Source: UBA12018 sp051656605
GTDB lineage: Bacteria; Bacteroidota; Bacteroidia; Bacteroidales; CAMTPD01
Direction of reading: 5' to 3'
NCBI GenBank assembly: GCA_051656605.1
Contig: JBOGCF010000001.1
Location: forward strand, 1-64,000
Length of the DNA: 64,000 bases
Part shown: positions 44,017 to 54,211 of the stretch, piece by piece
Numbering within the stretch: the first letter of the stretch is position 1
Layout: each line of letters starts with the position of its first letter
Notes under the pieces: model-generated
What the model was told of the DNA's origin: nothing
What the model saw: only the letters and a program-made list of their open reading frames with translations
Database searches by the model: none
Program-made: the position numbers and the translations under genes

Positions 44017-45147
44017 ATGCTTGCAAACCACAAATGTATGATGCTGTGTCTTACAGCATCGATTATGGCTGTAACAGGGTGTAGCAACTCGAAAAAAGAA
44101 CATGCCCAAGAGATGCCTCCACTCGAAATTACGGTGGCAAATCCGGTTGTACAAGATATTACATTAACAAAAGATTATCCGGGTTATCTCACTGCATTTA
44201 AAACCGTAAATCTTGTTGCACGTGTCAATGGTACATTACAACGAATCAATTATACACCCGGCACTGAAGTAAAACAAGGACAACTACTTTTTGTAATTGA
44301 GCCCTCGACCTATCAACATCAAGTAGAAGAAGCAAAAGCGCAATTAGCAAATGCCCAGGCGCAGTATGCTTATGCAAAAGCGTCGTATGACCGTACCAAA
44401 GAAGCTTCGATATCTAATGCGGTAAGTGAAATCTCCGTAATTCAAACCGAAGCTAATATGAATCAGGCTAAGGCATCGGTTGAAGATGCTAAAGCAGCGC
44501 TTGCAAACGCCGAACTGAATCTAAGTTATTGTTATGTTACCGCTCCTTGTAGCGGACGCATTACCAAGAATCAATATGATCTCGGTAATTACATCAATGG
44601 CGCATCTAGTCCTGTACTTGCAACTGTATATGATGATAAGCAATTATATGCATATTTCGACGTGTCAGACAATCAATATCTGAATGCATATCTGAATAGT
44701 AAAAACAATTCGTATGGTAAAGAATCTATCGACTCTGTCACTGTACTTCCTAGTGGAGACAATACATTTGCAAAGAAAGCAAAAGTAGACTATTTAGGGC
44801 CTAACGTTACATTGAGTACCGGTACGGTAGAAATGAGAGCCGTATTAGACAATCATGTAGGCGAATTAAGAGATGGATTGTATGTGCGTGTCATTTTGCC
44901 TTATGCAAATAAAAACCAGGCTGTATTGATACAGGAAGCTAGTATTGGAAACGATCAACGCGGACGATTCGTATACTTGGTAAACGATTCGAATATCGTA
45001 AAATACACACCTGTACAAGTAGGTCAACTAATGAGTAATAACTTACGAGAAATTGTATCAGGGGTCAAATCCGGCGACAAATACGTTGTAAACGGACTAT
45101 TAAAAGTTAGAAATGATATGCCGATAAAACCGGTAGAAGCAAAATAA
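44017..45147 (+). CDS. RND efflux periplasmic adaptor, lipoprotein (AcrA/MexA type)
   Basis: This 376-residue membrane-fusion protein has a lipoprotein signal (lipobox VTGC at about 19-22). The lipoyl half reads NLVARVNGTLQRINYTPGTEVKQGQLLFVIEP (split here by position, about 65-97). An alpha-hairpin follows (about 98-165, Ala/Glu-rich), then the second lipoyl half (CYVTAPCSGRITKNQYDLGNYI near 170-190) and C-terminal barrel domains. It bridges the pump and the outer-membrane factor of the same operon. The order outer-membrane factor, adaptor, pump is less common than adaptor, pump, channel. Confidence 0.93.
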   Translation: MLANHKCMMLCLTASIMAVTGCSNSKKEHAQEMPPLEITVANPVVQDITLTKDYPGYLTAFKTVNLVARVNGTLQRINYTPGTEVKQGQLLFVIEPSTYQHQVEEAKAQLANAQAQYAYAKASYDRTKEASISNAVSEISVIQTEANMNQAKASVEDAKAALANAELNLSYCYVTAPCSGRITKNQYDLGNYINGASSPVLATVYDDKQLYAYFDVSDNQYLNAYLNSKNNSYGKESIDSVTVLPSGDNTFAKKAKVDYLGPNVTLSTGTVEMRAVLDNHVGELRDGLYVRVILPYANKNQAVLIQEASIGNDQRGRFVYLVNDSNIVKYTPVQVGQLMSNNLREIVSGVKSGDKYVVNGLLKVRNDMPIKPVEAK

Positions 45148-45179
45148 TCGAGTTTTAAATCCACTAAAACGAAACCACT

Positions 45180-48100
45180 GTGTCAAAGTTTTTTATCAAC
45201 AGGCCAATCTTTGCAACTGTAATTTCATTGTTGGCCATGCTAGCGGGTTTAGTCTCTCTGATTAATCTTCCCATAGCACAATATCCCGAAATCACCCCAC
45301 CTACCATTATGGTATCGGCCAATTATCCGGGAGCTTCTCCCGAGCTTATTGCCGCATCCATCGGTTCTCCTATCGAGGAGCAGGTAAATGGTGTAGAGGG
45401 TATGATGTACATGAGCTCCTATTCAGGAAGCGGACAGTACAACCTGACCATTACCTTCAACATTGGTGTCGATGTAGACATGGCCAATGTGATGGTACAA
45501 AACAAAATCAATCCGATTTTAAATACCCTTCCGGCAAGTGTTGTACAACAAGGGCTTACCATCAAGAAGCAAGAAAGCAACATGTTGATGATTATCAACT
45601 TGCTTTCTAAAGATTCAATCTACGATGGCTTGTATCTTTCAAATTATGCAACGCTAAACATTGTTGACGAATTATCTCGTATCAATGGGGTTGGTAATGT
45701 AATGGCGCTTGGTGCCGGTAATTACAGTATGCGTATATGGCTCGACCCGGTCATTTTGGCTAGTCGTGGCGTATCGGTTCAAGATGTAATGCAGGCTCTC
45801 GAGTCTCAAAACATCGGATCTACTGCCGGTAGCGTAGGTACACCTCCGGGAAGTAACAACATCGCATATTCTTATGCAATTCAAACAGCGGGACAACTTA
45901 CCTCTGTAGATCAGTTCGAAAACATTATCATTCGTTCTACCTCTTCGGGACAATACCTTCGCTTAAAAGATATTGCTCAAGTTGACTTAGGTAGTTTTAC
46001 CTATTCAACAGTGTCAAAAGACAACGGAATGCAAACCTCTTTTATCGGTATTGCTCAATCTCCCGGAGCTAATGCACTTCAGCTTTCAAATGAAGTAAAA
46101 GCAAAAATGGAAAGTCTTAGCAAGTATTTTCCATCCGGAGTGTATTATGATGTTTCTTTGGATACGACAGACTTTATCCGAGATTCTATTCAAGAGGTTA
46201 TTAAGACGTTCTTCGAAACCATGCTCATTGTAATCTTGGTTATCTTGCTTTTCCTCCAAAACTGGCGGGCAGTAATTATACCATCCATTACGATTCCGGT
46301 TTCTTTGATCTCGACATTTGCCGTTATGAACTTGCTGGGATTCTCGATCAATATGCTTACGTTATTTGGTCTGATTCTGGCCATCGCGATTGTGGTCGAC
46401 GATGCCATCATGGTTGTAGAAAACACCTATCGGCTTATGGAGTCTGACAACTTACCAATCAAAGATGCTGTAATCAAGGCTATGGAAGAAATCACCGGTC
46501 CAATTGTAGCAATCGTTCTTGTGATGTTGGCTGTATTCGTTCCTACTGCTTTTATTGGAGGTATTACAGGACAATTGTTTCGTCAGTTTGCACTTACCAT
46601 TGCAGCCTCAACCTTTATTAGTGGACTATGTTCGCTTACATTGACACCTGCATTATGTGCATTATTCTTGAAACCCGAAAAACGCAGCAAGTTCTTTATC
46701 TACGACTGGTTCGATAAATTCTATGCAAAGGTTGCCAACTGGTATGGAAAAACCACAATGGCCTTCTTGAAAAAAGCAGGAGCAGGTGTACTATTCTTCG
46801 TTATTTGTGCTGCCGGAACATTTTATTTGTTCTCAAAAACTCCAACAAGCTTTATCCCAGAAGAAGACCAAGGGTATTTCTTTGTGAGTATACAATTGCC
46901 AGATGCTGCCGGTATGGGACGTACCGAACAAACAACTGATCAGGTAAGAGAAATTCTATCTTCTTTTGATGAAATATCATCAATCATCACAGTTGATGGA
47001 TATGACATGCTTTCTGGTAGTTTGGGGTCAAATAGTTCTACTGTATGGGTATCTTTAAAGAATTGGAAATACAGAACTAAGAAAGATCAAAAAGTAGCTG
47101 CATTGGTTAGCAGATTCAATGGCATAGCATACGAAACCATACAGACCGGACAGGTATTTGCATTCAACCCTCCTGCAATTCCGGGCTTAGGTACGGTAGG
47201 TGGTCTGAATCTTGTTCTTGAAGATATCAACAACCTCGGGCAAGGTCCTATGATGCAAGCAATTCAAGCTTTGGAAGCAAGTGTAAAAGATGCACCGGCT
47301 ATAGAAAGCATTACCTCTCAGTATAGTGCAAATGTTCCGAAATATCAATTGAACATTGACAAAGATAAGATCAGACTATTAGGTCTTACATATGAGCAAG
47401 TTAATGAAATTCTTACCGTATATTCAGGTACGGCATACATCAATAACTTCCCAATGTTTGGTCGTATTTTCAATGTAGTGTTGGGTGGTGCAGCAACTTC
47501 ACGACAAACAATTGAAGATATTCTTAATCTTCAAGTTCAAAATAGTCAGGGACAAATGGTTCCATTCTCTGCTTTCGCTACTGTAGAGTATTATACTGGT
47601 GTAGATCAGATCAATCGTTATGACCTGTACAATGCTGCATCAATCATTTGTAATACGAAAGCTGGATATAGTTCCGGCCAAGGTATGCAACAGATGGAGC
47701 AACTGGTATATAAAGTACTTGGTAAAAACTATGGTTACGAATGGACCGGTATGGCTTATCAAGAAGCAACTTCTTCAAGTGGAGTTATGATTATTTATGT
47801 GTTGGCCTTTATCGTTGCGATACTTGTTTTGGCAGCTCAATACGAAAGCTGGACCAATCCGTTTGCAGTAGTAATGGGGATACCTTTTGCATTACTGGGT
47901 GTTATCGTAGGATGTATCGTTATGCATCAATCCTTAAGTGTTTACTCGCAAATTGGGATGGTGCTTTTGATGGCACTTTCTGCTAAGAATGGTATCTTGA
48001 TTGTAGCCTTTGCTCGAGACAAACACAATGAAGGCCTAACAATTCGAGACTCAGCTGTTGAAGCCGGCAAACTTCGTCTTCGTCCTATCTTGATGACATC

Positions 48101-48326
48101 GTTTGCATTTGTATTTGGTGTGATGCCTTTGCTATTCGCATCCGGGGCTGGTGCCGACAGCCGTATATCATTAGGTACAGCCGTAGTATTTGGTATGGCT
48201 TTCAATACGGTATTTGGTACCGTAGTTATCCCAATGTTCTACGACATACTTCAAAAACTTGATGAGAAGCTACGAGGCAAGAAACCGGTAACGGAAGCTC
48301 CTTCTCAAATAAAGGATAACGTATAA
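45180..48326 (+). CDS. RND multidrug efflux pump, HAE1 family (AcrB-like)
   Basis: This 1048-residue inner-membrane proton antiporter starts at GTG (45180), giving the family N-terminus MSKFFINRPIFATVISLLAM. It has twelve helices in two halves, with large periplasmic loops and the proton-relay Asp pair in VVDDAIMVVENTYR of TM4 at about 405-418. The conserved C-terminal-half segment 'KNGILIVAFARD' contains the essential Lys. Length equals that of AcrB. Substrates are probably hydrophobic drugs or bile salts but cannot be specified. A strong bidirectional terminator follows. Confidence 0.95.
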   Translation: MSKFFINRPIFATVISLLAMLAGLVSLINLPIAQYPEITPPTIMVSANYPGASPELIAASIGSPIEEQVNGVEGMMYMSSYSGSGQYNLTITFNIGVDVDMANVMVQNKINPILNTLPASVVQQGLTIKKQESNMLMIINLLSKDSIYDGLYLSNYATLNIVDELSRINGVGNVMALGAGNYSMRIWLDPVILASRGVSVQDVMQALESQNIGSTAGSVGTPPGSNNIAYSYAIQTAGQLTSVDQFENIIIRSTSSGQYLRLKDIAQVDLGSFTYSTVSKDNGMQTSFIGIAQSPGANALQLSNEVKAKMESLSKYFPSGVYYDVSLDTTDFIRDSIQEVIKTFFETMLIVILVILLFLQNWRAVIIPSITIPVSLISTFAVMNLLGFSINMLTLFGLILAIAIVVDDAIMVVENTYRLMESDNLPIKDAVIKAMEEITGPIVAIVLVMLAVFVPTAFIGGITGQLFRQFALTIAASTFISGLCSLTLTPALCALFLKPEKRSKFFIYDWFDKFYAKVANWYGKTTMAFLKKAGAGVLFFVICAAGTFYLFSKTPTSFIPEEDQGYFFVSIQLPDAAGMGRTEQTTDQVREILSSFDEISSIITVDGYDMLSGSLGSNSSTVWVSLKNWKYRTKKDQKVAALVSRFNGIAYETIQTGQVFAFNPPAIPGLGTVGGLNLVLEDINNLGQGPMMQAIQALEASVKDAPAIESITSQYSANVPKYQLNIDKDKIRLLGLTYEQVNEILTVYSGTAYINNFPMFGRIFNVVLGGAATSRQTIEDILNLQVQNSQGQMVPFSAFATVEYYTGVDQINRYDLYNAASIICNTKAGYSSGQGMQQMEQLVYKVLGKNYGYEWTGMAYQEATSSSGVMIIYVLAFIVAILVLAAQYESWTNPFAVVMGIPFALLGVIVGCIVMHQSLSVYSQIGMVLLMALSAKNGILIVAFARDKHNEGLTIRDSAVEAGKLRLRPILMTSFAFVFGVMPLLFASGAGADSRISLGTAVVFGMAFNTVFGTVVIPMFYDILQKLDEKLRGKKPVTEAPSQIKDNV

Positions 48327-48344
48327 TTCTGATACGCATCTAGC

Positions 48345-48390
48345 AAAAAAGCCATGCTCATCTTCTTAGAAGAATAAGCATGGCTTTTTT
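48345..48390. terminator. Bidirectional terminator after the RND operon and rmlA
   Basis: A 14-bp stem (AAAAAAGCCATGCT with AGCATGGCTTTTTT) and a 16-18-nt loop with internal pairing lie between two converging genes, with A and T runs on the two sides. Confidence 0.92.
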
Positions 48391-48401
48391 AAATTAGTTC
48401 T

Positions 48402-49280
48402 TTACTTAGAAGCTTTCAAGTTTATCAAATACTGTCCGTATTGATTCTTTCGCATTGGATAAGCCACTTGTTCTAGTCTTGCCTCATCAATCCATCCATT
48501 TCGATAAGCAATCTCTTCAAGACATGCAACCTTCAATCCCTGACGCTTTTCAATTACCTCTACAAATGTAGAAGCCTCCGATAGCGAATCGTGTGTTCCG
48601 GTATCTAACCAAGCAAAACCACGACCAAGTGTCTTCATGCAAAGTTCTTTTCTTTCGAGGTAGCATTGATTTACCGTTGTAATCTCCAGTTCTCCACGAG
48701 CCGAAGGCTTGATATTCTTCGCAATCTCCACTACGCTATTTGGATAGAAATAAAGCCCCACCACTGCATAATTCGATTTCGGCTGCAAAGGCTTCTCTTC
48801 GATAGATACCACATTACCTTCCGAATCAAACTCTGCCACACCGTAACGCTCCGGGTCATTCACCCAATAACCAAATATCGTTGCTTTGTTTAGCTCATCA
48901 ACATTGCGAACTGCATTTTGCAACATAGCAGAGAAACCCTGACCATAAAAGATATTATCACCAAGTACCAAGCAAACAGAGTCGTTACCGATAAACTCCT
49001 CTCCAATAATGAATGCTTGAGCCAAACCATCGGGAGACGGTTGTTCTGCATATTCAAACGTAACACCATAATCAGAACCATCACCCAGCAATCGCCTAAA
49101 CCCAGGTAAATCATTTGGTGTAGAAATGATCAAGATCTCACGAATTCCGGCAAGCATCAACACCGAGATCGGATAGTAAATCATCGGCTTGTCGTAAATG
49201 GGAAGAAGCTGTTTGGATACTCCTTTTGTGATCGGATACAATCGAGTACCCGAACCACCGGCTAGAACAATTCCTTTCAT
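48402..49280 (-). CDS. rmlA: Glucose-1-phosphate thymidylyltransferase
   Basis: This 292-residue nucleotidyltransferase has the N-terminal signature GGSGTRLYPITKGVSKQLLP (about 8-27). The nucleotide-binding QPSPDGLAQAFIIGEEF (about 82-98) and GDNIFYGQGFS (about 109-119) are also present, and EKPLQPKSNYAVVGLYFY contains the catalytic-site residues. It makes dTDP-glucose, the first step to dTDP-rhamnose and other deoxysugars. The other rml genes are not in the window. It follows guanine deaminase by 6 bp, an odd functional pairing. Confidence 0.96.
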   Translation of the reverse strand: MKGIVLAGGSGTRLYPITKGVSKQLLPIYDKPMIYYPISVLMLAGIREILIISTPNDLPGFRRLLGDGSDYGVTFEYAEQPSPDGLAQAFIIGEEFIGNDSVCLVLGDNIFYGQGFSAMLQNAVRNVDELNKATIFGYWVNDPERYGVAEFDSEGNVVSIEEKPLQPKSNYAVVGLYFYPNSVVEIAKNIKPSARGELEITTVNQCYLERKELCMKTLGRGFAWLDTGTHDSLSEASTFVEVIEKRQGLKVACLEEIAYRNGWIDEARLEQVAYPMRKNQYGQYLINLKASK

Positions 49281-49286
49281 CTCTAT

Positions 49287-50606
49287 TTATTGTTGTTTGA
49301 TTGTTTGATCATATACACACTCACCCATGATATAAGTAGCACGTATATTGCGGTCGTCTCCAGTCATCTGCACACCAAACAAGATTGATTCGATGTCATG
49401 CAATGACGCACGCTGCATGTACTCGCTACGCATACGCTGCAAACTTGTTACTACGGGGTCAATCACCACAAAGTCGGCCTCTTTACCTTCGGCAAAGCTA
49501 CCAATCAAATGATCTAGTTTCAATGCTTTAGCCGCTCCTAATGTAATGTGATAGAATGATTCGAAAGGAGACATTGAGTAATGTTGCAATTGCTGCACTT
49601 TATATGCCTCGTTCAGCGTCTGAAGTTGAGAAAAAGAAGTACCTGCTCCTATATCTGTCGCAATCGAAACCTGAACCCCCATTTTATTGGCACGCTTCAT
49701 ATCAAACAAGCCACTTCCCAAGAATAGATTAGACGTAGGGCAATGCGCAATAGAAGCACCCGCCTTTGCAATACGTTCCATTTCAGAGTCTGATAAATGG
49801 ATTCCGTGTGCAAAAATCGTACGATCCGTCAGCATTCCCATCTCTTCATATACTTGCAAATAGTCTTTACATTCCGGGAACAAAGCATCTACAACCGTCA
49901 TCTCTCCCTTATTCTCAGAAAGATGCGTATGTATATAAGTCGTAGGGTACTCACGATGTAATTCGCCCAAACGCAACATCAATTGCTCATCGCACGAAAT
50001 TGCAAAACGAGGAGTAATCGCATACAAAGCACGACCTTTTTCATGCCATTGCTCAATCAGTTCTTTCGAATCATTGTATGAGTTGTCTGTTTCTTCAAGC
50101 AAAGCACCATGAGCATTGCGATTCATCGCCACCTTTCCGGCAATGATACGCATGTTGTGTTCCGAAGCAGCTTCAAACAAAGCATTTGCAGCAGCCTTAT
50201 GAACAGTAGTAAAAGCAACGCACGTAGTAGTACCATTGCTATACAACTCATTCAAAAAAGCTTTTGCCATACGTTTGGCGTGATGCTCAAAAGCATAAGT
50301 CGTTTCTACCGGAAAAGCGTACATATTGAGCCATTCCATCAACTGATGTCCGTACGATGCTACGATTTCGGTTTGCGGAAAATGAATGTGCGAGTCTATA
50401 AAGCCAGGCATAATCAAGCAGCCCGAATAGTCTGTCACTTCTGCATCTGCATACTTTTCCGAAACTGTTTTAAAGAAATCAACCTCCTTAACTTTGCCAT
50501 CCTCCACTACAATACCGCCATCTTCAAAATAGCGTGCAACGGGATTTTGCGGATCTACGCAATACTCATCAATGTAGTCAAATATATTTCCTCTGATAAT
50601 TTTCAT
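49287..50606 (-). CDS. guaD: Guanine deaminase
   Basis: This 439-residue amidohydrolase-superfamily enzyme has the metal-binding motif PGFIDSHIHFPQT (about 68-80), NGTTTCVAF, HTHLSENKGE (about 234-243) with the second-site His and Glu, FAHGIHLSD, and the late metal Asp in SIATDIGAGTSFS. The QT after the HxH motif is typical of guanine deaminase. It converts guanine to xanthine and ammonia for purine salvage or breakdown. It is 24 bp behind the M18 aminopeptidase gene and 6 bp before rmlA, consistent with one transcript. Confidence 0.93.
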   Translation of the reverse strand: MKIIRGNIFDYIDEYCVDPQNPVARYFEDGGIVVEDGKVKEVDFFKTVSEKYADAEVTDYSGCLIMPGFIDSHIHFPQTEIVASYGHQLMEWLNMYAFPVETTYAFEHHAKRMAKAFLNELYSNGTTTCVAFTTVHKAAANALFEAASEHNMRIIAGKVAMNRNAHGALLEETDNSYNDSKELIEQWHEKGRALYAITPRFAISCDEQLMLRLGELHREYPTTYIHTHLSENKGEMTVVDALFPECKDYLQVYEEMGMLTDRTIFAHGIHLSDSEMERIAKAGASIAHCPTSNLFLGSGLFDMKRANKMGVQVSIATDIGAGTSFSQLQTLNEAYKVQQLQHYSMSPFESFYHITLGAAKALKLDHLIGSFAEGKEADFVVIDPVVTSLQRMRSEYMQRASLHDIESILFGVQMTGDDRNIRATYIMGECVYDQTIKQQ

Positions 50607-50630
50607 AATCTTCCTTTTGAGTTATAAACA

Positions 50631-51929
50631 CTACAAGTTATAATAAGTTGTAAGTGCTTTAATCACGTACAAATGATCTTTTGTACCACCGGTTTCACGA
50701 ATCGAGTGCATCGCCCACATCGGATTGCCAATATCTACACCGCGCATCTCCATTTGAGTAAGCAGCAAGTTTCCTAATGTAGAACCACCTACCATATCCG
50801 AGTGGTTTACAAACTTCTGACAAGGAACATCGGCGAGTTTACAGATCGATTCAAATACTGCCGCAGAATCAGCATCTGTAATGTATTTCTGATTGGCATG
50901 CATCTTGATTACCGGTCCTCCGTTCATAATCGGATGGTTTGTAGGGTCGTGCTTTTCAGGATAATTCGGATGCAGCGCATGTGCCATATCGGCCGAGATC
51001 ATAAATGAATGATCCAACGCTCTGTAGAAGTCTTCGGTAGAGCCATTCATACACCAAACAATACGCTCTAGTACAGTGCGCAACACCGGCGAAGCTGCCC
51101 CTTGTTTGGTTCCGCTCCCTACCTCTTCGTTGTCGAATATAGCAAGCACTTTCGTCTTGGCACAATCGTGAGAATCGATCAAAGCTGTCATCCCGGCATG
51201 CACCATTGCAAGGTCATCGAGACGCCCCGTCGAGATAAACTCTTCGTTAGCTCCTACAAGACAACCTTTTGTATATTCAAAAAGTGTAAGATCAAAATCA
51301 AGAATATCTTCTTGCTCTACCGACAATTCTTCGGCAATCAGGCGAAGCAAATAATTATCTTTTTCAAATGTATCATTTACCATTCCGATCACCGGCAGCA
51401 TGTCTTTTTGCTTGCTCAGCGGATTGCCCTGATCGTTGATCGTTCTGTTGAAGTGAATGGCCAGATGCGGAATCGTAAGCAGCGGACGGTCGAAACGAAT
51501 CAATCGGGTTTCGGGATTCAATACTTCGGCAGATTTAAGCATCACTCGCCCTGCGATCGACAACGGACGGTCAAACCATGTGTACATAATCGGTCCGCCA
51601 TATACCTCTGTGTTGAGTTTAAGGTATCTACCCTCTACCAGCATTTCGGCATTAGGCTTAATCTTGAACGATGGCGAGTCGCAATGTGCGCAAACCAGCT
51701 TGAACCCCTCTTCGCCTACTTTACCATTTCCCGGCACAAATGCGAATAAAGAGGAATTATTCTTTGTAACAAAATACTTTCCTCCGGCCTCGATAGTCCA
51801 TTTGTCACCAAAAGAAAGTTCTGTATATCCACTATTTTTCAGTTGTGTACGCAGTGTCTCTACCGCATGAAAATTGGTAGGACTCGATGCGATAAAATCG
51901 ATCAGCTTATTGGCATATTGCTTTTCCAT
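50631..51929 (-). CDS. M18 family aminopeptidase (aspartyl aminopeptidase type)
   Basis: This 432-residue cytoplasmic metallopeptidase has VCAHCDSPSFKI (about 77-88), STGRLDDLAMVHAG (about 232-245) with the bridging Asp, and DNEEVGSGTKQGAAS (about 265-279) with the catalytic Glu. HSDMVGGSTLGN near 385 and the final metal His in MHSIRETGGTKDH are also present. It forms a dodecamer and removes N-terminal acidic residues from peptides. Size and motifs are complete. The gene is divergent from the M13 peptidase gene, so the two peptidases share an intergenic control region. Confidence 0.94.
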   Translation of the reverse strand: MEKQYANKLIDFIASSPTNFHAVETLRTQLKNSGYTELSFGDKWTIEAGGKYFVTKNNSSLFAFVPGNGKVGEEGFKLVCAHCDSPSFKIKPNAEMLVEGRYLKLNTEVYGGPIMYTWFDRPLSIAGRVMLKSAEVLNPETRLIRFDRPLLTIPHLAIHFNRTINDQGNPLSKQKDMLPVIGMVNDTFEKDNYLLRLIAEELSVEQEDILDFDLTLFEYTKGCLVGANEEFISTGRLDDLAMVHAGMTALIDSHDCAKTKVLAIFDNEEVGSGTKQGAASPVLRTVLERIVWCMNGSTEDFYRALDHSFMISADMAHALHPNYPEKHDPTNHPIMNGGPVIKMHANQKYITDADSAAVFESICKLADVPCQKFVNHSDMVGGSTLGNLLLTQMEMRGVDIGNPMWAMHSIRETGGTKDHLYVIKALTTYYNL

Positions 51930-52018
51930 GATCTGTATATTTTAAGTAAAACTACGAATGCATTTTTATTTGCGTAAATATATACAATAATCTCTGTTGC
52001 GTATATATAGGATATCAC

Positions 52019-52026
52019 TATATTTG
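52019..52026 (+). promoter_or_regulatory. Promoter of the M13 peptidase gene
   Basis: TATATTTG matches the -7 consensus TAnnTTTG. TTG at 51997-51999 lies exactly 19 bp upstream, the classic Bacteroidota -33/-7 spacing. Transcription would start near 52033, about 23 bp before the ATG. Confidence 0.75.
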
Positions 52027-52055
52027 CGCCCAACTTAACCGTTATAAATTTAAGT

Positions 52056-54095
52056 ATGAATAAATTTTTTTATCTTCCGCTATTAGCGGGGGTGATCGCA
52101 ACCACAGGCTGCGCTTCTCACCAAAAGGAGCAACTAAAAAATACAGGGATCGATCTTGCCAACCTCGACACAACTGTAATTCCACAGAACGACTTCTATG
52201 ACTACGCTACAGGTGGTTGGCAAAAACGCAACCCACTTAAACCCGAATATGCTCGTTTTGGCACATTCGACGAATTGCGTGAAAACAATAAGGAACAATT
52301 ACGAACCTTGATCGAAGGCCTTGGTGCCACACAACATCCGCAAGGCAGTATCGCTCAAAAAATTGCCGATCTATACAATGCCGGATTAGATAGTACCCGC
52401 CTCAACTCAGAAGGATACACTCCTGTAAAATCGCAGATGGAAGCAATCAACGGCATCCAATCGAAAGCAGATTTAGCAAAAGCGGTTGCCTCGCTTCAAC
52501 GCAAAGGCGTTCCGTCATTCTTTTATTTGTTCATCGAATCAGACCCGGGCAATAGTGCTATGAATATTGCACACACCTATCAAGGAGGCACCAACATGGG
52601 CGATCGAGACTATTATCTGCAAGACGACGAGCAAACAAAGCAAATTCGTGCCGCCTATCTAAAATACATCGAACAGTTATTTACGCTATCAGGATACAGT
52701 GAAGCCGACGCTCAAAAAGCAGCACAAACTGTACTTGCTATTGAAACTGAGCTCGCTAAAGCTTCTTATTCTCGCGAAGAACTTCGTGATCCGATCAAAA
52801 ACTACAACAAGACTGCGATCAAAGATTTCGTTGCCAACAACAAGGAGTTTGCATGGGATCTATTCTTTGACGAAGCAGGGATTGGAAATGCCGAATTCAT
52901 CAATATCTCACAAGTTCCATTCATGGGCTCCGTGGGTAAACTAGTCGAAAAGTACCCACTCGACGATTTGAAGACTTATCTTACATTTAACCTGCTCAAC
53001 GCTTCTGCTCCATATATGAGCGACGATTTCGTTACCGCGTCGTTCAATTTCTATGACAAAACATTATCGGGCAAACAAGAACAACAACCTCGCTGGAAAC
53101 GCTCATTGGAAACTACCAATGGAAGCTTAGGCGAAGCTGTAGGTCAAATGTATGTTGAGGAGTATTTTCCACCACAAGCTAAAGAAAAGATGCTTACTTT
53201 GGTCAATAACCTAAGTGAAGCACTAGGCCAGCGTATCCAAAATCTGGAATGGATGAGCGATACCACCAAAGCCAAAGCAATTGAGAAGCTTGGAACTATC
53301 ACTGTTAAGATCGGTTATCCCGACAAATGGAGAGACTATTCAGCCCTAGCTATTTCTGCCACTGATTCTTACTGGGACAACGTAGAGAAAGCATCTGAAT
53401 TTGAATGGGATTATATGATTTCTCAAAATGAGAAGCCAGTAGATAAAGAGAAATGGCACATGAGTCCGCAAACGGTGAATGCATATTACAGTCCGGCAAC
53501 AAACGAAATCTGTTTCCCTGCTGCAATTCTTCAACCTCCTTTCTTCTATCTGGATGCAGATGATGCCGTAAACTACGGAGCCATTGGTGTCGTTATTGGT
53601 CACGAAATGACACACGGCTTCGACGATCAAGGTCGTCAGTTCGACAAGGATGGCAACCTAAAAGACTGGTGGACTGCCGATGATGCAAAACGATTTGAAG
53701 AAAAAACACAAGGACTTGTTGCTCAATACGACAGCATCAAAGTACTTGGAGACACACATGCCAACGGAGCATTTACGCTTGGAGAAAACATTGCCGATCA
53801 AGGAGGTTTGCAAGTTGCGTATACAGCATTCCAAAACGTAAAAGCAGCACAACTACAAGATTCGATCGACGGATTCACTCCGGAGCAACGCTTCTTCTTG
53901 TCGTACGCTACCCTTTGGGCCGGCAACATTCGTGATGCAGAAATTCTTCGTCTCACCAAGATCGACCCACACTCATTGGGCAGATGGCGTGTAAATGGCG
54001 CATTACCAAACATCTCATCATTCTACGAAGCATTTGATGTACAACCGGGCAATGCCATGTACCTCGCACCCGAAAATCGTGTCGAGATCTGGTAA
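52056..54095 (+). CDS. pepO: M13 family (neprilysin-like) endopeptidase, lipoprotein
   Basis: This 679-residue zinc endopeptidase has a lipoprotein signal (lipobox TTGC at about 16-19). The M13 N-terminal domain spans about 30-430 and the catalytic domain follows. The zinc motif is GHEMTHGFDDQG at about 516-527, and ENIADQGG with the third zinc ligand Glu lies at about 577-584. The conserved NAYYSPATNEICFPAAIL (about 469-486) precedes it, and the C-terminus ends in ENRVEIW, the family's typical CxVW-like ending without Cys. It cleaves peptides in the periplasm or at the surface. A bidirectional terminator follows. Confidence 0.95.
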   Translation: MNKFFYLPLLAGVIATTGCASHQKEQLKNTGIDLANLDTTVIPQNDFYDYATGGWQKRNPLKPEYARFGTFDELRENNKEQLRTLIEGLGATQHPQGSIAQKIADLYNAGLDSTRLNSEGYTPVKSQMEAINGIQSKADLAKAVASLQRKGVPSFFYLFIESDPGNSAMNIAHTYQGGTNMGDRDYYLQDDEQTKQIRAAYLKYIEQLFTLSGYSEADAQKAAQTVLAIETELAKASYSREELRDPIKNYNKTAIKDFVANNKEFAWDLFFDEAGIGNAEFINISQVPFMGSVGKLVEKYPLDDLKTYLTFNLLNASAPYMSDDFVTASFNFYDKTLSGKQEQQPRWKRSLETTNGSLGEAVGQMYVEEYFPPQAKEKMLTLVNNLSEALGQRIQNLEWMSDTTKAKAIEKLGTITVKIGYPDKWRDYSALAISATDSYWDNVEKASEFEWDYMISQNEKPVDKEKWHMSPQTVNAYYSPATNEICFPAAILQPPFFYLDADDAVNYGAIGVVIGHEMTHGFDDQGRQFDKDGNLKDWWTADDAKRFEEKTQGLVAQYDSIKVLGDTHANGAFTLGENIADQGGLQVAYTAFQNVKAAQLQDSIDGFTPEQRFFLSYATLWAGNIRDAEILRLTKIDPHSLGRWRVNGALPNISSFYEAFDVQPGNAMYLAPENRVEIW

Positions 54096-54118
54096 CACTC
54101 CGAAAACTCTCTAAATAA

Positions 54119-54165
54119 AAATGCCTCTGTACTGTCGCTATCCAAGCAACTCTACAGAGGCATTT
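54119..54165. terminator. Bidirectional terminator between pepO and the DUF3307 gene
   Basis: The stem AAATGCCTCTGTA with TACAGAGGCATTT surrounds a 21-nt loop. T-rich bases follow on the minus strand (TTTTTATTT) and A-rich bases precede on the plus strand. Confidence 0.85.
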
Positions 54166-54211
54166 CCTATTAGAAATCATCACCTCAACCAAGATACTAA
54201 TACCAAGCCTA